Below are positions 9,465-17,275 of a stretch of 64,000 nt of DNA, in pieces; position 1 is the stretch's first letter; every line of letters begins with the position of its first letter. The DNA lies in contig NZ_SJTF01000004.1 of assembly GCF_004634245.1 (NCBI RefSeq), positions 275,278 to 339,277 of the forward strand, read 5' to 3'. This DNA is from Flavobacterium foetidum. Its GTDB lineage: Bacteria > Bacteroidota > Bacteroidia > Flavobacteriales > Flavobacteriaceae. Below the pieces are notes generated by a model. That model was not told the DNA's origin, ran no database searches, and was given only the letters and a program-made list of their open reading frames with translations. The position numbers and the translations under genes were made by a program.

Positions 9465-10235
9465 ATGAACTTTAATTCTAACAACCCATTTTTAAGTAAT
9501 AAACGATTTTCATCAAACGCTACTTCCAGAACTCAGCAAGTAAACGGGCAAGTTATTGATTATAATCAGGAAATGACTATTTCTGGAACAATCAACAAAA
9601 CAGCAATCTTATTTCTAATCTTATGCGCTTCCTCTATGATTACATGGTGGATGGCATTTAATGGAATGAATCCGATGCTGCCTGCAATCGGAGGTGCTAT
9701 TGTTGGTTTGATACTTGTTGTAATTTCTGCATTCAAGCCTCAAGCATCACCTTATCTTGCACCGGGATATGCATTATTTGAAGGATTGTTTATCGGAGGA
9801 ATTTCAGCTATTTTTGAAATAAGATTTCCAGGAATTGTGTTGAATGCCGTGGGAGCAACTTTGGTTACTTTCTTGGTTTGTCTGGGATTATATAAGTTTA
9901 GAATAGTAAAAGTTAATGAGCAATTTAAGTCGATAGTTATTGCTGCTACATTAGCAATTGCAACTTATTACTTATTTTCTTGGCTTGCTTCTCTAATATT
10001 TAACTATACTCCTGTTCATTACGGAAATTCGTTGATGAGCATCGGAATTAGTGTTTTTGTAATTATTATAGCAGCCTTAAATTTATTTTTAGATTTTGAT
10101 CTAATAGAAAAAGGAGCGCAACAAAGAATGCCTAAATTTATGGAATGGTACGGTGCAATGGGATTGATGATTACATTGGTTTGGCTGTATATCGAATTCT
10201 TAAGATTGTTATCAAAATTATACAGTAGAGATTAA
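9465..10235 (+). CDS. Bax inhibitor-1/YccA family membrane protein
   Basis: The 256-residue protein has a polar N-terminal region of about 45 residues followed by seven hydrophobic segments. The Bax-inhibitor-1/YccA (TMBIM) pattern is visible: the ALFEGLFIGGISAIFE stretch in the middle, and the late LFLDFDLIEKGAQQRMPKFMEWYGAMGL region with the two acidic residues that form the proton/calcium-sensing pair in structurally studied homologues. Related bacterial proteins are pH-sensitive leak channels or modulators of membrane proteases; the role here is not known. It is a single-gene unit between two terminators. Confidence 0.85.
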   Translation: MNFNSNNPFLSNKRFSSNATSRTQQVNGQVIDYNQEMTISGTINKTAILFLILCASSMITWWMAFNGMNPMLPAIGGAIVGLILVVISAFKPQASPYLAPGYALFEGLFIGGISAIFEIRFPGIVLNAVGATLVTFLVCLGLYKFRIVKVNEQFKSIVIAATLAIATYYLFSWLASLIFNYTPVHYGNSLMSIGISVFVIIIAALNLFLDFDLIEKGAQQRMPKFMEWYGAMGLMITLVWLYIEFLRLLSKLYSRD

Positions 10236-10255
10236 ATTTTTATTTCTATCATATC

Positions 10256-10290
10256 AAAGCCTTTCTGTTTGACCAGAAAGGCTTTTTTAT
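10256..10290 (+). terminator. Rho-independent terminator after the YccA/BI-1 gene
   Basis: AAAGCCTTTCTG pairs perfectly with CAGAAAGGCTTT across a six-base loop and is followed by T residues. It lies 20 bp after the stop codon. Confidence 0.9.
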
Positions 10291-10459
10291 TTTATATGCG
10301 AATCTTAATATAATAAAAAATAATTTTGTCTTTTTTCTTACAAATTTTAATGTAATTTTAATGCAATAAAAAAAGCAAGAATTTACCATTTTTAAACCAC
10401 ATTTTTTGCTGAGTAATAACTTCCTCAACGAATACAACTGATTTGTAAATTTCAATTTA

Positions 10460-10492
10460 TGCAATTAATTACAATTTTTGTAATTTGTTGCA
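10460..10492. promoter_or_regulatory. 33-bp interrupted palindrome, possible operator
   Basis: Two 15-base arms (starting TGCAATTAATTACAA) are separated by TTT and match in 13 of 15 positions. The element lies about 80 bp upstream of the putative promoter of the pectate lyase gene. It shares the TTACA / TGTAA core with the 14-bp palindrome at 10581, so one regulator could bind both. It could also be a chance AT-rich symmetry. Confidence 0.4.
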
Positions 10493-10572
10493 TTTTTGAT
10501 TTTTTAAAATGTAATTTTTAACGATATACAAAATTTTATCAGTAAAAAACTGCATTATTATCAATTTATATT

Positions 10573-10580
10573 TATTTTTG
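10573..10580 (+). promoter_or_regulatory. Promoter -7-like element for the pectate lyase gene
   Basis: TATTTTTG matches TAnnTTTG. No TTG is found at the usual -33 spacing, which would fit a regulated promoter. The element directly abuts the palindrome at 10581-10594. Confidence 0.4.
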
Positions 10581-10594
10581 TGTAATCGATTACA
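10581..10594. promoter_or_regulatory. Perfect palindrome TGTAATCGATTACA, LacI-family-type operator
   Basis: The 14-bp site is fully symmetric around a central CG and fits the general LacI/CcpA operator pattern TGnAAnCGnTnnCA. It begins at the base after the -7 element, so a bound protein would cover the transcription start and block it. The ATG of the pectate lyase gene is 44 bp downstream. No regulator gene is encoded nearby, so the binder is inferred only from the site. Confidence 0.55.
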
Positions 10595-10638
10595 ACTAAA
10601 CCACTTACTAATTATCATGAACCTTAAACCAAACAATT

Positions 10639-13389
10639 ATGAAAAAAAAATTACTTTATCTGGCAGTGATGCTCATGACTGCACAGTTATGGGCTCAATC
10701 TATTAACGAAGCGTCGGGATGGCTTGAATCTGCTTTTGTAAAATGGCAACCAGTAAGCAACGCTCAAACCTACAATGTATACTACACTGGAGGTGGGCTA
10801 GTTGACCAAAAAATTGACAACGAGCTCATTAGGAGTTATGGTACCTATTTTAGAGCTGATATTCCAGGATTGAAAGCAGGAACGTACACTATAAAAATCA
10901 AACCCGTTATTTCGGGTGCTGAAGGAACCGGGACCACAACTTCTTCTTTAACAGTAAAAGCACATGACCGATCTGGATTTGCCTTTTCTAACGCTCGTGT
11001 TCCTGGCGCGTATAATGCAGACGGCACGCCAAAAAGCAATGCTGTAATTCTTTACATTACGCAACAAACAAAAAATACAATTTCGTTAAACGTTACTGGC
11101 GCATCAGCAAATCCGTGTGTCGGACTGCAAACCATACTTGACGGATATAAAAAAGGAAAAGACACAAGACCTTTAATTATTCGCATGATTGGTCAAATCA
11201 CCGACTTAACTTATATGATGAATGGTGATTTAGTAATTGAAAATAATAACAATGCTGCAAGCTACATCACTCTGGAAGGAATTGGAAACGATGCTACAGC
11301 AGATGGCTGGGGGATTAGGGTTAAAAATGCTTCAAACATAGAAATTCGAAATATTGGAATTATGAATGTGGATAGTGGCGAAGGCGATAACATTGGTTTA
11401 CAGCAAGACAACGATTATGTCTGGGTACATAATTGTGATTTCTTTTATGGAAAACCTGGTGGCGACGCAGATCAAATAAAAGGTGATGGAGCTCTAGATT
11501 GCAAAAAATCCACTTACGTTACCTTTTCATACAATCATTTTTGGGATAACGGAAAAAGCAATTTATTGGGTTTAAGCGAAGGAACGACTGAAGGTTTATA
11601 CATCACTTACCATCATAACTGGTACGATCATTCAGATTCACGTCATCCGAGAATTCGTTATTATTCAGCTCACGTTTACAACAACTATTATGACGGAAAT
11701 TCTAAATACGGCGTAGGATCTACACTAGGTTCTTCTGTATTTGTAGAGGCTAACTTTTTTAGAAACTGTAAATATCCGATGCTAACTTCAATGCAAGGCA
11801 CAGACATTTTTTACGGAACTGGAGGAACATTTTCAAGCGAAGACGGTGGTACCATTAAAGCTTTCAACAACACTATGAGTGGACAAAACCGTTTTATTGC
11901 ATATGATACTTCAACATATCCTGTAGAGTTTGATGCCTACGTTGCTTCAACTAGAAATGAAACCATCAGCAGTAGTATCAAATCAAAAAAAGGAGCTAAA
12001 ACTTATAATAATTTCGACACCAATTCAAGTGTGATGTATGCTTATACTCCAGAAAGTCCTGAAAATGCAAAAACAACAGTTATGCAGTATGCTGGACGTG
12101 TTTCTGGTGGCGATTTTCAATGGACATTCAATAATGCCGTTGATGATACCGCAGATGGCGTAAACATAGGGTTGAGAGATGCGCTAAACGCTTACCAGAC
12201 AAGTTTGGTTGCTGTACAAGGAGAAACAATCGGAAACCAAACGTTAACCTCAACTTCTAACAACAATCAAACTGTTGCTAGTGGTACTGCAATACAATCG
12301 ATAGTTTTTACATGGGGCGGAGATGCAACAGACGCAACAGTAACGGGTTTACCAGCTTCTGGATTATCATTTGTAAAAAACACTACAGCTAAAACAATCA
12401 CAATTACGGGAACTCCAACCGCTACAGTAAGTTATTCTATTGCTACAACAGGTTCGGCAGGAACTCCTGCAACAGGATCTGGTACAATAACAGTTAATGC
12501 AACTGCAACTCAAACATTGACATCTACGAATAACAACAGTCAAACCGTTGCAGCCGGAACAGCAATAAATACAATTGTATTTACTTGGGGCGGCACTGCT
12601 ACCGATGCAACAGTAACCGGGTTACCAGCTTCTGGAATCAGCTTTGTGAAAAACACTTCGGCTAAGACCATTACCATTACAGGAACACCAACTGCGAATG
12701 TAGCGTATACAGTAACGACTACAGGAACAGGAACCGCAGCAACAGCTTCTGGAACTATAACCGTTACAACTAGTAATCCTTCTGGAGATGAAATACATAA
12801 TTTTACTGTATCTGGAAAAGACAGCGATTTCTACACTATAACAGGCAACCTTTCTACAACAAAAGGAACAGTTACCTATAATGGTTTGACTCTTACCCAA
12901 TGTTTAAAAATCGAATCTTCTACCAACATTTCGTTTACAACTACTCAAACAAGTACTTTAACTTTGGTCTTTGTTGAAGCGGCAGCCACTATAAAAGTGG
13001 ATAATATAGATAAAGTAGCAACAAACGGAATTGTAACAGTATCACTTACCGCGGGAAGTCATACTATAACCAAAAAAGATACTTCGAACTTATTTTATAT
13101 GAGCACGATTTACAATACCGGAAACTTAAAAATTGCTGATTCTGATTTATTTTCTCAGACCGAAGAAAAAGTAATTTTACACCCAAATCCGGTGAACAGT
13201 ACTTTATATTTGACTGACAATGCTCAAAAAGTGGAAAGTATCGAAATTTTTAATATTCTAGGAAATTTGGTAAAAACTGTTCAAAGAAACACTGAAACAA
13301 TCGACTTCAGTAATCTGGCACCAGGAACTTACATTGCAAGAATCCAAACTACTGCAGGAACGATTAATCAGAAAATCATAAAAAAATAA
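10639..13389 (+). CDS. Secreted multidomain pectate lyase (PL1-like) with type IX secretion signal
   Basis: The 916-residue protein starts with a signal peptide (to about residue 19). A fibronectin-III-like region follows (about 25-110), then a right-handed beta-helix resembling polysaccharide lyase family 1 (about 135-450) with the family-like stretches [15 protein letters not shown] and [16 protein letters not shown]; the latter carries the catalytic arginine region. Two tandem 91-residue Ig-like repeats begin at about 534 and 625. A further small domain follows, and the last 70 or so residues, from HPNPVNS to the terminal lysines, are a Por-type C-terminal sorting domain. The enzyme should cleave pectate by beta-elimination outside the cell. 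It is a monocistronic gene with its own operator-like sites and terminator. Confidence 0.9.
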   Translation: MKKKLLYLAVMLMTAQLWAQSINEASGWLESAFVKWQPVSNAQTYNVYYTGGGLVDQKIDNELIRSYGTYFRADIPGLKAGTYTIKIKPVISGAEGTGTTTSSLTVKAHDRSGFAFSNARVPGAYNADGTPKSNAVILYITQQTKNTISLNVTGASANPCVGLQTILDGYKKGKDTRPLIIRMIGQITDLTYMMNGDLVIENNNNAASYITLEGIGNDATADGWGIRVKNASNIEIRNIGIMNVDSGEGDNIGLQQDNDYVWVHNCDFFYGKPGGDADQIKGDGALDCKKSTYVTFSYNHFWDNGKSNLLGLSEGTTEGLYITYHHNWYDHSDSRHPRIRYYSAHVYNNYYDGNSKYGVGSTLGSSVFVEANFFRNCKYPMLTSMQGTDIFYGTGGTFSSEDGGTIKAFNNTMSGQNRFIAYDTSTYPVEFDAYVASTRNETISSSIKSKKGAKTYNNFDTNSSVMYAYTPESPENAKTTVMQYAGRVSGGDFQWTFNNAVDDTADGVNIGLRDALNAYQTSLVAVQGETIGNQTLTSTSNNNQTVASGTAIQSIVFTWGGDATDATVTGLPASGLSFVKNTTAKTITITGTPTATVSYSIATTGSAGTPATGSGTITVNATATQTLTSTNNNSQTVAAGTAINTIVFTWGGTATDATVTGLPASGISFVKNTSAKTITITGTPTANVAYTVTTTGTGTAATASGTITVTTSNPSGDEIHNFTVSGKDSDFYTITGNLSTTKGTVTYNGLTLTQCLKIESSTNISFTTTQTSTLTLVFVEAAATIKVDNIDKVATNGIVTVSLTAGSHTITKKDTSNLFYMSTIYNTGNLKIADSDLFSQTEEKVILHPNPVNSTLYLTDNAQKVESIEIFNILGNLVKTVQRNTETIDFSNLAPGTYIARIQTTAGTINQKIIKK
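12238..12783 (+). repeat. Two tandem 273-bp repeats inside the pectate lyase gene
   Basis: The coding sequence starting CAAACGTTAACCTC at 12238 recurs at 12511 with the same order of motifs ([41 protein letters not shown]). The period is 91 codons. The copies differ mostly at synonymous or conservative positions, which points to duplication followed by drift. They encode Ig-like spacer or carbohydrate-contact modules. Confidence 0.85.
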
Positions 13390-13406
13390 ATCTTTTCTAA
13401 ACAAAG

Positions 13407-13437
13407 AAAGGCTTCCTAAATTTTGGAAGCCTTTTGC
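13407..13437. terminator. Terminator between the pectate lyase gene and the convergent LemA cassette
   Basis: AAAGGCTTCC pairs with GGAAGCCTTT across an eight-base loop. It lies 18 bp after the pectate lyase stop and 10 bp from the end of the minus-strand gene, so it probably serves both directions. The T run is short. Confidence 0.75.
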
Positions 13438-13446
13438 ATTTTATTT

Positions 13447-13848
13447 CTATCTATTACGGTTTCTGAATTCTTGTTGCTCTGTTATTTTTCCAAATTCACT
13501 CAAACATTTTTTTATCGTTTCTAGATTAATTCCAACGAAAAATAACATACCAATAAAAATTACAATCCAGCTGTAAACAATCTTTACAAAAGAAATATCA
13601 GATGCAGCTACGTAGAAAATGAATGTTGGCAGAATCGATACTATAAATGTCAGTCCTAATACCAGCATTAACGGATTTATGATAAAACTGTTTATGCTAT
13701 GAAGCCCAAGTTTTCTACTAATGATTGCTAAAAAAATCAAAGCCAAAATTCCGAAAACTATGCCTGCAAAACTATAAATCATAACAATATCAGGCTGATT
13801 GTTTATCAGTTGTTCATATCCAAAAAAAGTATCAAAATTGAATTCCAT
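13447..13848 (-). CDS. Small membrane protein of unknown function, last gene of the LemA cassette
   Basis: I do not recognise this 133-residue protein. It has three hydrophobic segments (about 23-47, 55-85 and 87-108) and a charged C-terminal tail. Its start lies inside the end of the lemA-like gene (17-bp overlap), so it is translated with it. The setting suggests a membrane partner of the LemA and GIDE proteins, but no function can be read from the sequence. Confidence 0.75.
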   Translation of the reverse strand: MEFNFDTFFGYEQLINNQPDIVMIYSFAGIVFGILALIFLAIISRKLGLHSINSFIINPLMLVLGLTFIVSILPTFIFYVAASDISFVKIVYSWIVIFIGMLFFVGINLETIKKCLSEFGKITEQQEFRNRNR

Positions 13849-14395
13849 CGTACTTCTTTTGTTCTGGTGTTACATCAAATAAACTCTGAGATTTATACCC
13901 CATCATTTTGGCTAAAATAAAGTTAGGGAACTCTTCAATTCCCACATTGTAAAGATTTATGCTGTCGTTAAAAAACTCTCTTCTGTCTGCAATTTTATCT
14001 TCCATTTGCGAAACTCTTCGCTGCAGTTCCAAAAAATTACTGTTGGATGCTAAGGTTGGATAATTTTCAGAAACAGCAAATAGGTTTTTCATCGTTTTTG
14101 AAAACTCATTTGCATTTTCAATTTTTTCTCCAACTGATTTTGAGTTCAAAAAATCGGTTCTTAATTTAGTTAGATTCGTTAATAATTCCGTTTCATGTTC
14201 CATAAATTTAGAAGCCACTTTTACCAACTCTGGAACTTCTTCTGCTCTTTGCATTAGAATCACATCTATGTTTCTAAAGGCTTTTTCATAATTATTTTTA
14301 AGCATAACCAGCTTATTATAAATTCTGATGAAAAAATTAAAAAATATAATTAGAAGAATTATTCCGGCTATTAAAGCGATGTTTTGAACAGTCAT
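13832..14395 (-). CDS. LemA family protein
   Basis: The 187-residue protein has one N-terminal membrane helix (about 5-25) followed by a coiled helical bundle. The LemA pattern is clear: a YNKLVMLKNNYEKAFRNIDV-like stretch after the membrane helix and a late LQRRVSQMEDKIADRREFFN region followed by YNVGIEEFPN. LemA proteins are membrane-anchored helical bundles of unclear molecular function, often encoded beside membrane proteases or GIDE-domain proteins. The GIDE gene lies 5 bp upstream and the next gene overlaps its end, so it is the core of a four-gene minus-strand operon. Confidence 0.9.
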   Translation of the reverse strand: MTVQNIALIAGIILLIIFFNFFIRIYNKLVMLKNNYEKAFRNIDVILMQRAEEVPELVKVASKFMEHETELLTNLTKLRTDFLNSKSVGEKIENANEFSKTMKNLFAVSENYPTLASNSNFLELQRRVSQMEDKIADRREFFNDSINLYNVGIEEFPNFILAKMMGYKSQSLFDVTPEQKKYDGIQF

Positions 14396-14400
14396 ATTGG

Positions 14401-15444
14401 TTAGTTTAGAATGATATAAATAATTAGAAGCGAAATAAAAAACAAGGTAATCAAAAAAGAATCCAACAAAAGTTTGTATTTATTTCTAAAGGAAATACTT
14501 CTCGGAATTGCAATTCCAAATACACTATCTGGGTTTCCTTTTTTTATGATTGTATTTCCATTATCCGAAGAGGCGTAACCCACCAAAAACATATAATCAT
14601 TATTTTTTAGATACGTTTCAGAATGCCTAGTCTTACCACCCTTTTGATTATCAACCCTATCAAAAAAGTACTCCATTCCTTCTCCGTCAACAGTAACAGA
14701 ACCTGTTTCGTCTTTAATTTTAAATTTACCTGTCTTAATTTCACTAAAAATAGTCGAATAAGTCGTTCTTCCATCATCGTCAGGTTTGCTTTCTTCTTCA
14801 ATTTTATAATAATATCCAATGCAGGGTTTATTAAAATACGGCGAAATAATAGGTTCGATTTCTTCTAAATCGCCTTCTACTTCGACCATTCCCATCGCAA
14901 TTGAATCAATTTTTGAAGTGGGAAGAATGGATTGCAGACGCATAAATTTGCTTTTACTGCTGGGAAAAAAGATATTCTTTAGGATAATAAAACCGGGAAT
15001 AATTAAAAAAAGAAGTTTTAGATTTCCGGTCTCCGCCAATAAAGCAAAAGTTCCAAAAATGCTGGCTACTATAAAAAAACCTAGAATCTTTTGACCAAAA
15101 GTGGTTTTTGGAATGTTATGTTTTTTATTAAACTTTTCTCGCTCTATTTTATCCTCTTTACTACTTTGAATTCCCGAATAAATCATACCTATAATTGCAA
15201 AAACAAAAACAGAAATAAATAATAGCAGCACAGCAGCCAAAGGAAAAGAAGGGTCTATTAAAAAACTAATTCCAACAATAGCGGGAGATAAAATAAAAAA
15301 CAGCCAATTTGGAAATTTCAAATTAAAGAGACCAGAAAAAATTACCGTTTGAAACAAAGCGATTCCTAAACTAAAAAGCATTAAAAAAATAACCTCTACA
15401 GCATCTGTTTTGTTATGGGTTAAAAATTCAAAAAGATCATTCAT
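14401..15444 (-). CDS. GIDE-domain (MULAN-like) membrane protein
   Basis: The 347-residue protein has several N-terminal hydrophobic segments (about 12-35, 43-65, 67-92, 115-135 and 140-157) and a final membrane helix near 325-346. Between them lies a soluble domain resembling the bacterial GIDE domain, related to the intermembrane part of the mitochondrial ubiquitin ligase MULAN. The region from MVEVEGDLEEIEPIISPYFNKPC to TGSVTVDGEGM shows the usual order: a promise of altered G-E-V strands, the PCIGYYY strand, and a late D-x-T-G-x-V motif. There is no RING domain. Association with LemA is known for this family. It lies 5 bp before lemA and 17 bp after the LRR gene. Confidence 0.8.
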   Translation of the reverse strand: MNDLFEFLTHNKTDAVEVIFLMLFSLGIALFQTVIFSGLFNLKFPNWLFFILSPAIVGISFLIDPSFPLAAVLLLFISVFVFAIIGMIYSGIQSSKEDKIEREKFNKKHNIPKTTFGQKILGFFIVASIFGTFALLAETGNLKLLFLIIPGFIILKNIFFPSSKSKFMRLQSILPTSKIDSIAMGMVEVEGDLEEIEPIISPYFNKPCIGYYYKIEEESKPDDDGRTTYSTIFSEIKTGKFKIKDETGSVTVDGEGMEYFFDRVDNQKGGKTRHSETYLKNNDYMFLVGYASSDNGNTIIKKGNPDSVFGIAIPRSISFRNKYKLLLDSFLITLFFISLLIIYIILN

Positions 15445-15461
15445 AAAATGGCAAATAGTTT

Positions 15462-16274
15462 TTAAAATATAATTTCAACTTCACTAGAAAGTAATTTTCT
15501 TATTCTGCTTCTCTCTAAGTCTGAAATAGGATTATTACTTAAATCCAAACCGATAAGTTTATGCAATTTATTGACCTCATTCGGTATTTCAGTAATTTCA
15601 TTATGACTTAAAACCAAGAACTTTAAACTTTTAAACTGTAAAATCTCTATAGGAAATGTTTTCAATTGTTGTTTAGACAAATCCAATTCGATAACCAGTT
15701 CTGGTTTTAATTTAGCCTCCTCTAGATTATAAAAAGTCGTTTTTTCTTTTTTCTTCTCTTCCTTATTTCTGCTTAAAAGACCAAATCCCGCTAAAATCAA
15801 AGACGCTATAAAAAAGATGCACAAAAACGCTGGCCAAATTGGATCATCTTTTTTTTCTGATGTAAAAAGACGAGCGTAAATGTAATAAGCCATTCCGAGA
15901 ACAAGTGTAAGAAACAGCCCAAGAAATAGTAAATAAAGACAATATTTTATTATAGAAAAAATCACATTTTTTACTGCGGTCGTTTTCTTTGCAATGAAAA
16001 AGTATGCGACCAGACCTAAAATTAAAATCCAAAAAACCGCTACGCCGATTATTGCAATTTTATTTCCGTTTTCAATAATAGCAAATGAGAAAGAAATAGG
16101 AAACATTAAAGCAAACCCAATTAAAAGTGCTGCTAAACCAAGAGACAAACAGCCACCCTTTTGTTTTTTATTGGATGATTTCAGCCATAGATAGGCCAAT
16201 AAAAAAGATAACGGAATAACTCCAATAAATGCATATCCAAAAGGAGTAAGTCCAGCTAAAAAAATCACAGTCAT
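15462..16274 (-). CDS. Membrane protein with C-terminal leucine-rich repeats
   Basis: The 270-residue protein has five to six hydrophobic segments in its first 170 residues. A KEEKKKEK linker follows, then about 75 residues with leucine-rich repeat spacing (LDLSKQQLKTFP, LKFLVLSHNEITEIP, LIGLDLSNNPIS). LRRs usually mediate protein binding. It is the first gene of the four-gene operon with GIDE, LemA and a small membrane protein. I cannot name the membrane part. The association suggests a membrane-stress or envelope-sensing complex, but that is inference. Confidence 0.8.
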   Translation of the reverse strand: MTVIFLAGLTPFGYAFIGVIPLSFLLAYLWLKSSNKKQKGGCLSLGLAALLIGFALMFPISFSFAIIENGNKIAIIGVAVFWILILGLVAYFFIAKKTTAVKNVIFSIIKYCLYLLFLGLFLTLVLGMAYYIYARLFTSEKKDDPIWPAFLCIFFIASLILAGFGLLSRNKEEKKKEKTTFYNLEEAKLKPELVIELDLSKQQLKTFPIEILQFKSLKFLVLSHNEITEIPNEVNKLHKLIGLDLSNNPISDLERSRIRKLLSSEVEIIF

Positions 16275-16361
16275 TATTAGTTGCTTATAAATTAGTCATC
16301 ATTATGATGCTCGGAAAATAACGGCAAACACAAATTAAAGTAAAAATACTACAAATTGTGC

Positions 16362-16402
16362 CATAAAAAACCGCTTTCTTCAATTAATGAAAAAAGCGGT
16401 TT
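16362..16402 (-). terminator. Minus-strand terminator next to the ALDH 3'-end fragment
   Basis: AAACCGCTTT and AAAGCGGTTT form a stem with a 15-base loop, followed on the minus strand by a T run. It lies just past the stop codon of the truncated aldehyde dehydrogenase copy, so it was probably the original terminator of that gene before the insertion. Confidence 0.75.
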
Positions 16403-16420
16403 GCAATTAAATTGGGTATC

Positions 16421-16526
16421 TTTTACAAATCAAATTTAATTCCCTGCGCCAATGGAAGATTTGTGGTATAATTAATCGTATTCGTCTGACGTCTCATGTA
16501 GATTTTCCAAGCATCAGAACCTGATT
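16421..16526 (-). pseudogene. Duplicated 3' end of the aldehyde dehydrogenase gene (fragment)
   Basis: These 106 bp match the end of the intact ALDH gene (18404-18509) in 103 positions, including the stop codon. The three differences, opposite 18436, 18457 and 18493, are all third codon positions and all synonymous. Homology stops abruptly at both edges. The fragment and the real gene end are direct repeats that flank the two-gene HIRAN/HipA-like segment. The best reading is that the segment arrived with its own copy of the gene end and displaced the resident one, as integrating islands and recombining cassettes do. Confidence 0.9.
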
Positions 16527-16579
16527 TGAATTAACTCGGAATTCTTTAAAGAAAATAGTTTTTTCTATTTATTTAGTCT

Positions 16580-16600
16580 CTTTACTTTCGTCAAAGTAAG
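16580..16600 (-). terminator. Small hairpin after the HIRAN gene
   Basis: On the minus strand CTTACTTT and AAAGTAAAG form a stem with a GACG loop, 22 bp after the HIRAN gene stop. The stem is AT-rich and the following T run is weak, so it is a marginal terminator. Confidence 0.45.
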
Positions 16601-16621
16601 AAAAGAATTTATAACAAATTA

Positions 16622-17275
16622 TTAAAGACTTGCTTTCACAAATACTCTTTTCAAAACTCCATTTTTTTCGACTCCTTTCACAATTAACATTAATTGCTTG
16701 TGAGTTTTATGAAATACCTTGCAATGAACAAGTTTAATATGTCCTAAATAAGAGTTCCCTTTAAAAACCTTAACGGCATTTTTATCAAAAGCATTTTCTG
16801 GCTCTAATTCGTATCTTAAAATATCCCCTACAACAATCATTTCTGAAGGAATTTTGGCTTCACTTAACCCTGTTATTTCTGTCACAAATGATAGTCCATC
16901 TTTTGGATTAAAATCAGCTAAAAATTCAAAACTATCCGTAGGAAGCAGACCTTGCGTAAAAGCTAACATATAATATTTATCATCTCTTTTAGTAAGATCA
17001 ATGCCCCAAAAATCATAAAAATCCTTTAAATCTGGTCTTTCGCTTCTAATTAAACGTTGTCCAAAAATTTCAATTACATTTTCAGAATAAATCTTATCCG
17101 TGTCAGGAAAACCTTCGTAATGTACAAAACCAAGTTTTTTTGCTTTATCTACTCCTGCCTGATTATATTGAAAGCGGATTCCTTCTGAAGCACTTTTTTT
17201 TATAGTACCTACAGATATTCGACTACTGCCTTTTCCTGGTCTCCAGATAAGGTGTATGTTTCCTATTGCTTTCAT
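16622..17275 (-). CDS. HIRAN-domain protein with HipA-N-terminal-like region
   Basis: The 217-residue protein has a C-terminal HIRAN domain (about 129-190) with the expected pattern G150-D-x-L, E158-P-E-N161, D164, N166-A-V and a late LG before the last strand. HIRAN domains bind DNA ends in the eukaryotic HLTF/Rad5 remodellers; stand-alone bacterial ones are poorly understood. The first 120 residues (VGTIKK, F-x-Y, GF near 50, FPD near 57, RL and R-x-D near 75-82) loosely recall the small N-terminal subdomain of HipA kinases. That part is tentative. The ATG overlaps the kinase gene stop by four bases (ATGA), so the two are translated together. Confidence 0.7.
   Translation of the reverse strand: MKAIGNIHLIWRPGKGSSRISVGTIKKSASEGIRFQYNQAGVDKAKKLGFVHYEGFPDTDKIYSENVIEIFGQRLIRSERPDLKDFYDFWGIDLTKRDDKYYMLAFTQGLLPTDSFEFLADFNPKDGLSFVTEITGLSEAKIPSEMIVVGDILRYELEPENAFDKNAVKVFKGNSYLGHIKLVHCKVFHKTHKQLMLIVKGVEKNGVLKRVFVKASL

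Larger units (their letters stand above)
10236..10638. other. 403-bp intergenic regulatory region before the pectate lyase gene
   Basis: The stretch holds the terminator of the upstream gene, a long AT-rich tract, a 33-bp interrupted palindrome, a -7-like promoter element and a perfect 14-bp palindrome. I see no credible coding sequence in it. Its length and symmetry elements suggest that the downstream gene is tightly regulated. Confidence 0.7.
16275..16621. other. 347-bp intergenic stretch holding the left boundary of an insertion
   Basis: From left to right it holds the upstream region of the LRR operon, a terminator (16362-16402), a 106-bp copy of the aldehyde dehydrogenase 3' end (16421-16526), and a small hairpin after the HIRAN gene (16580-16600). 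No intact gene is present. Confidence 0.8.
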
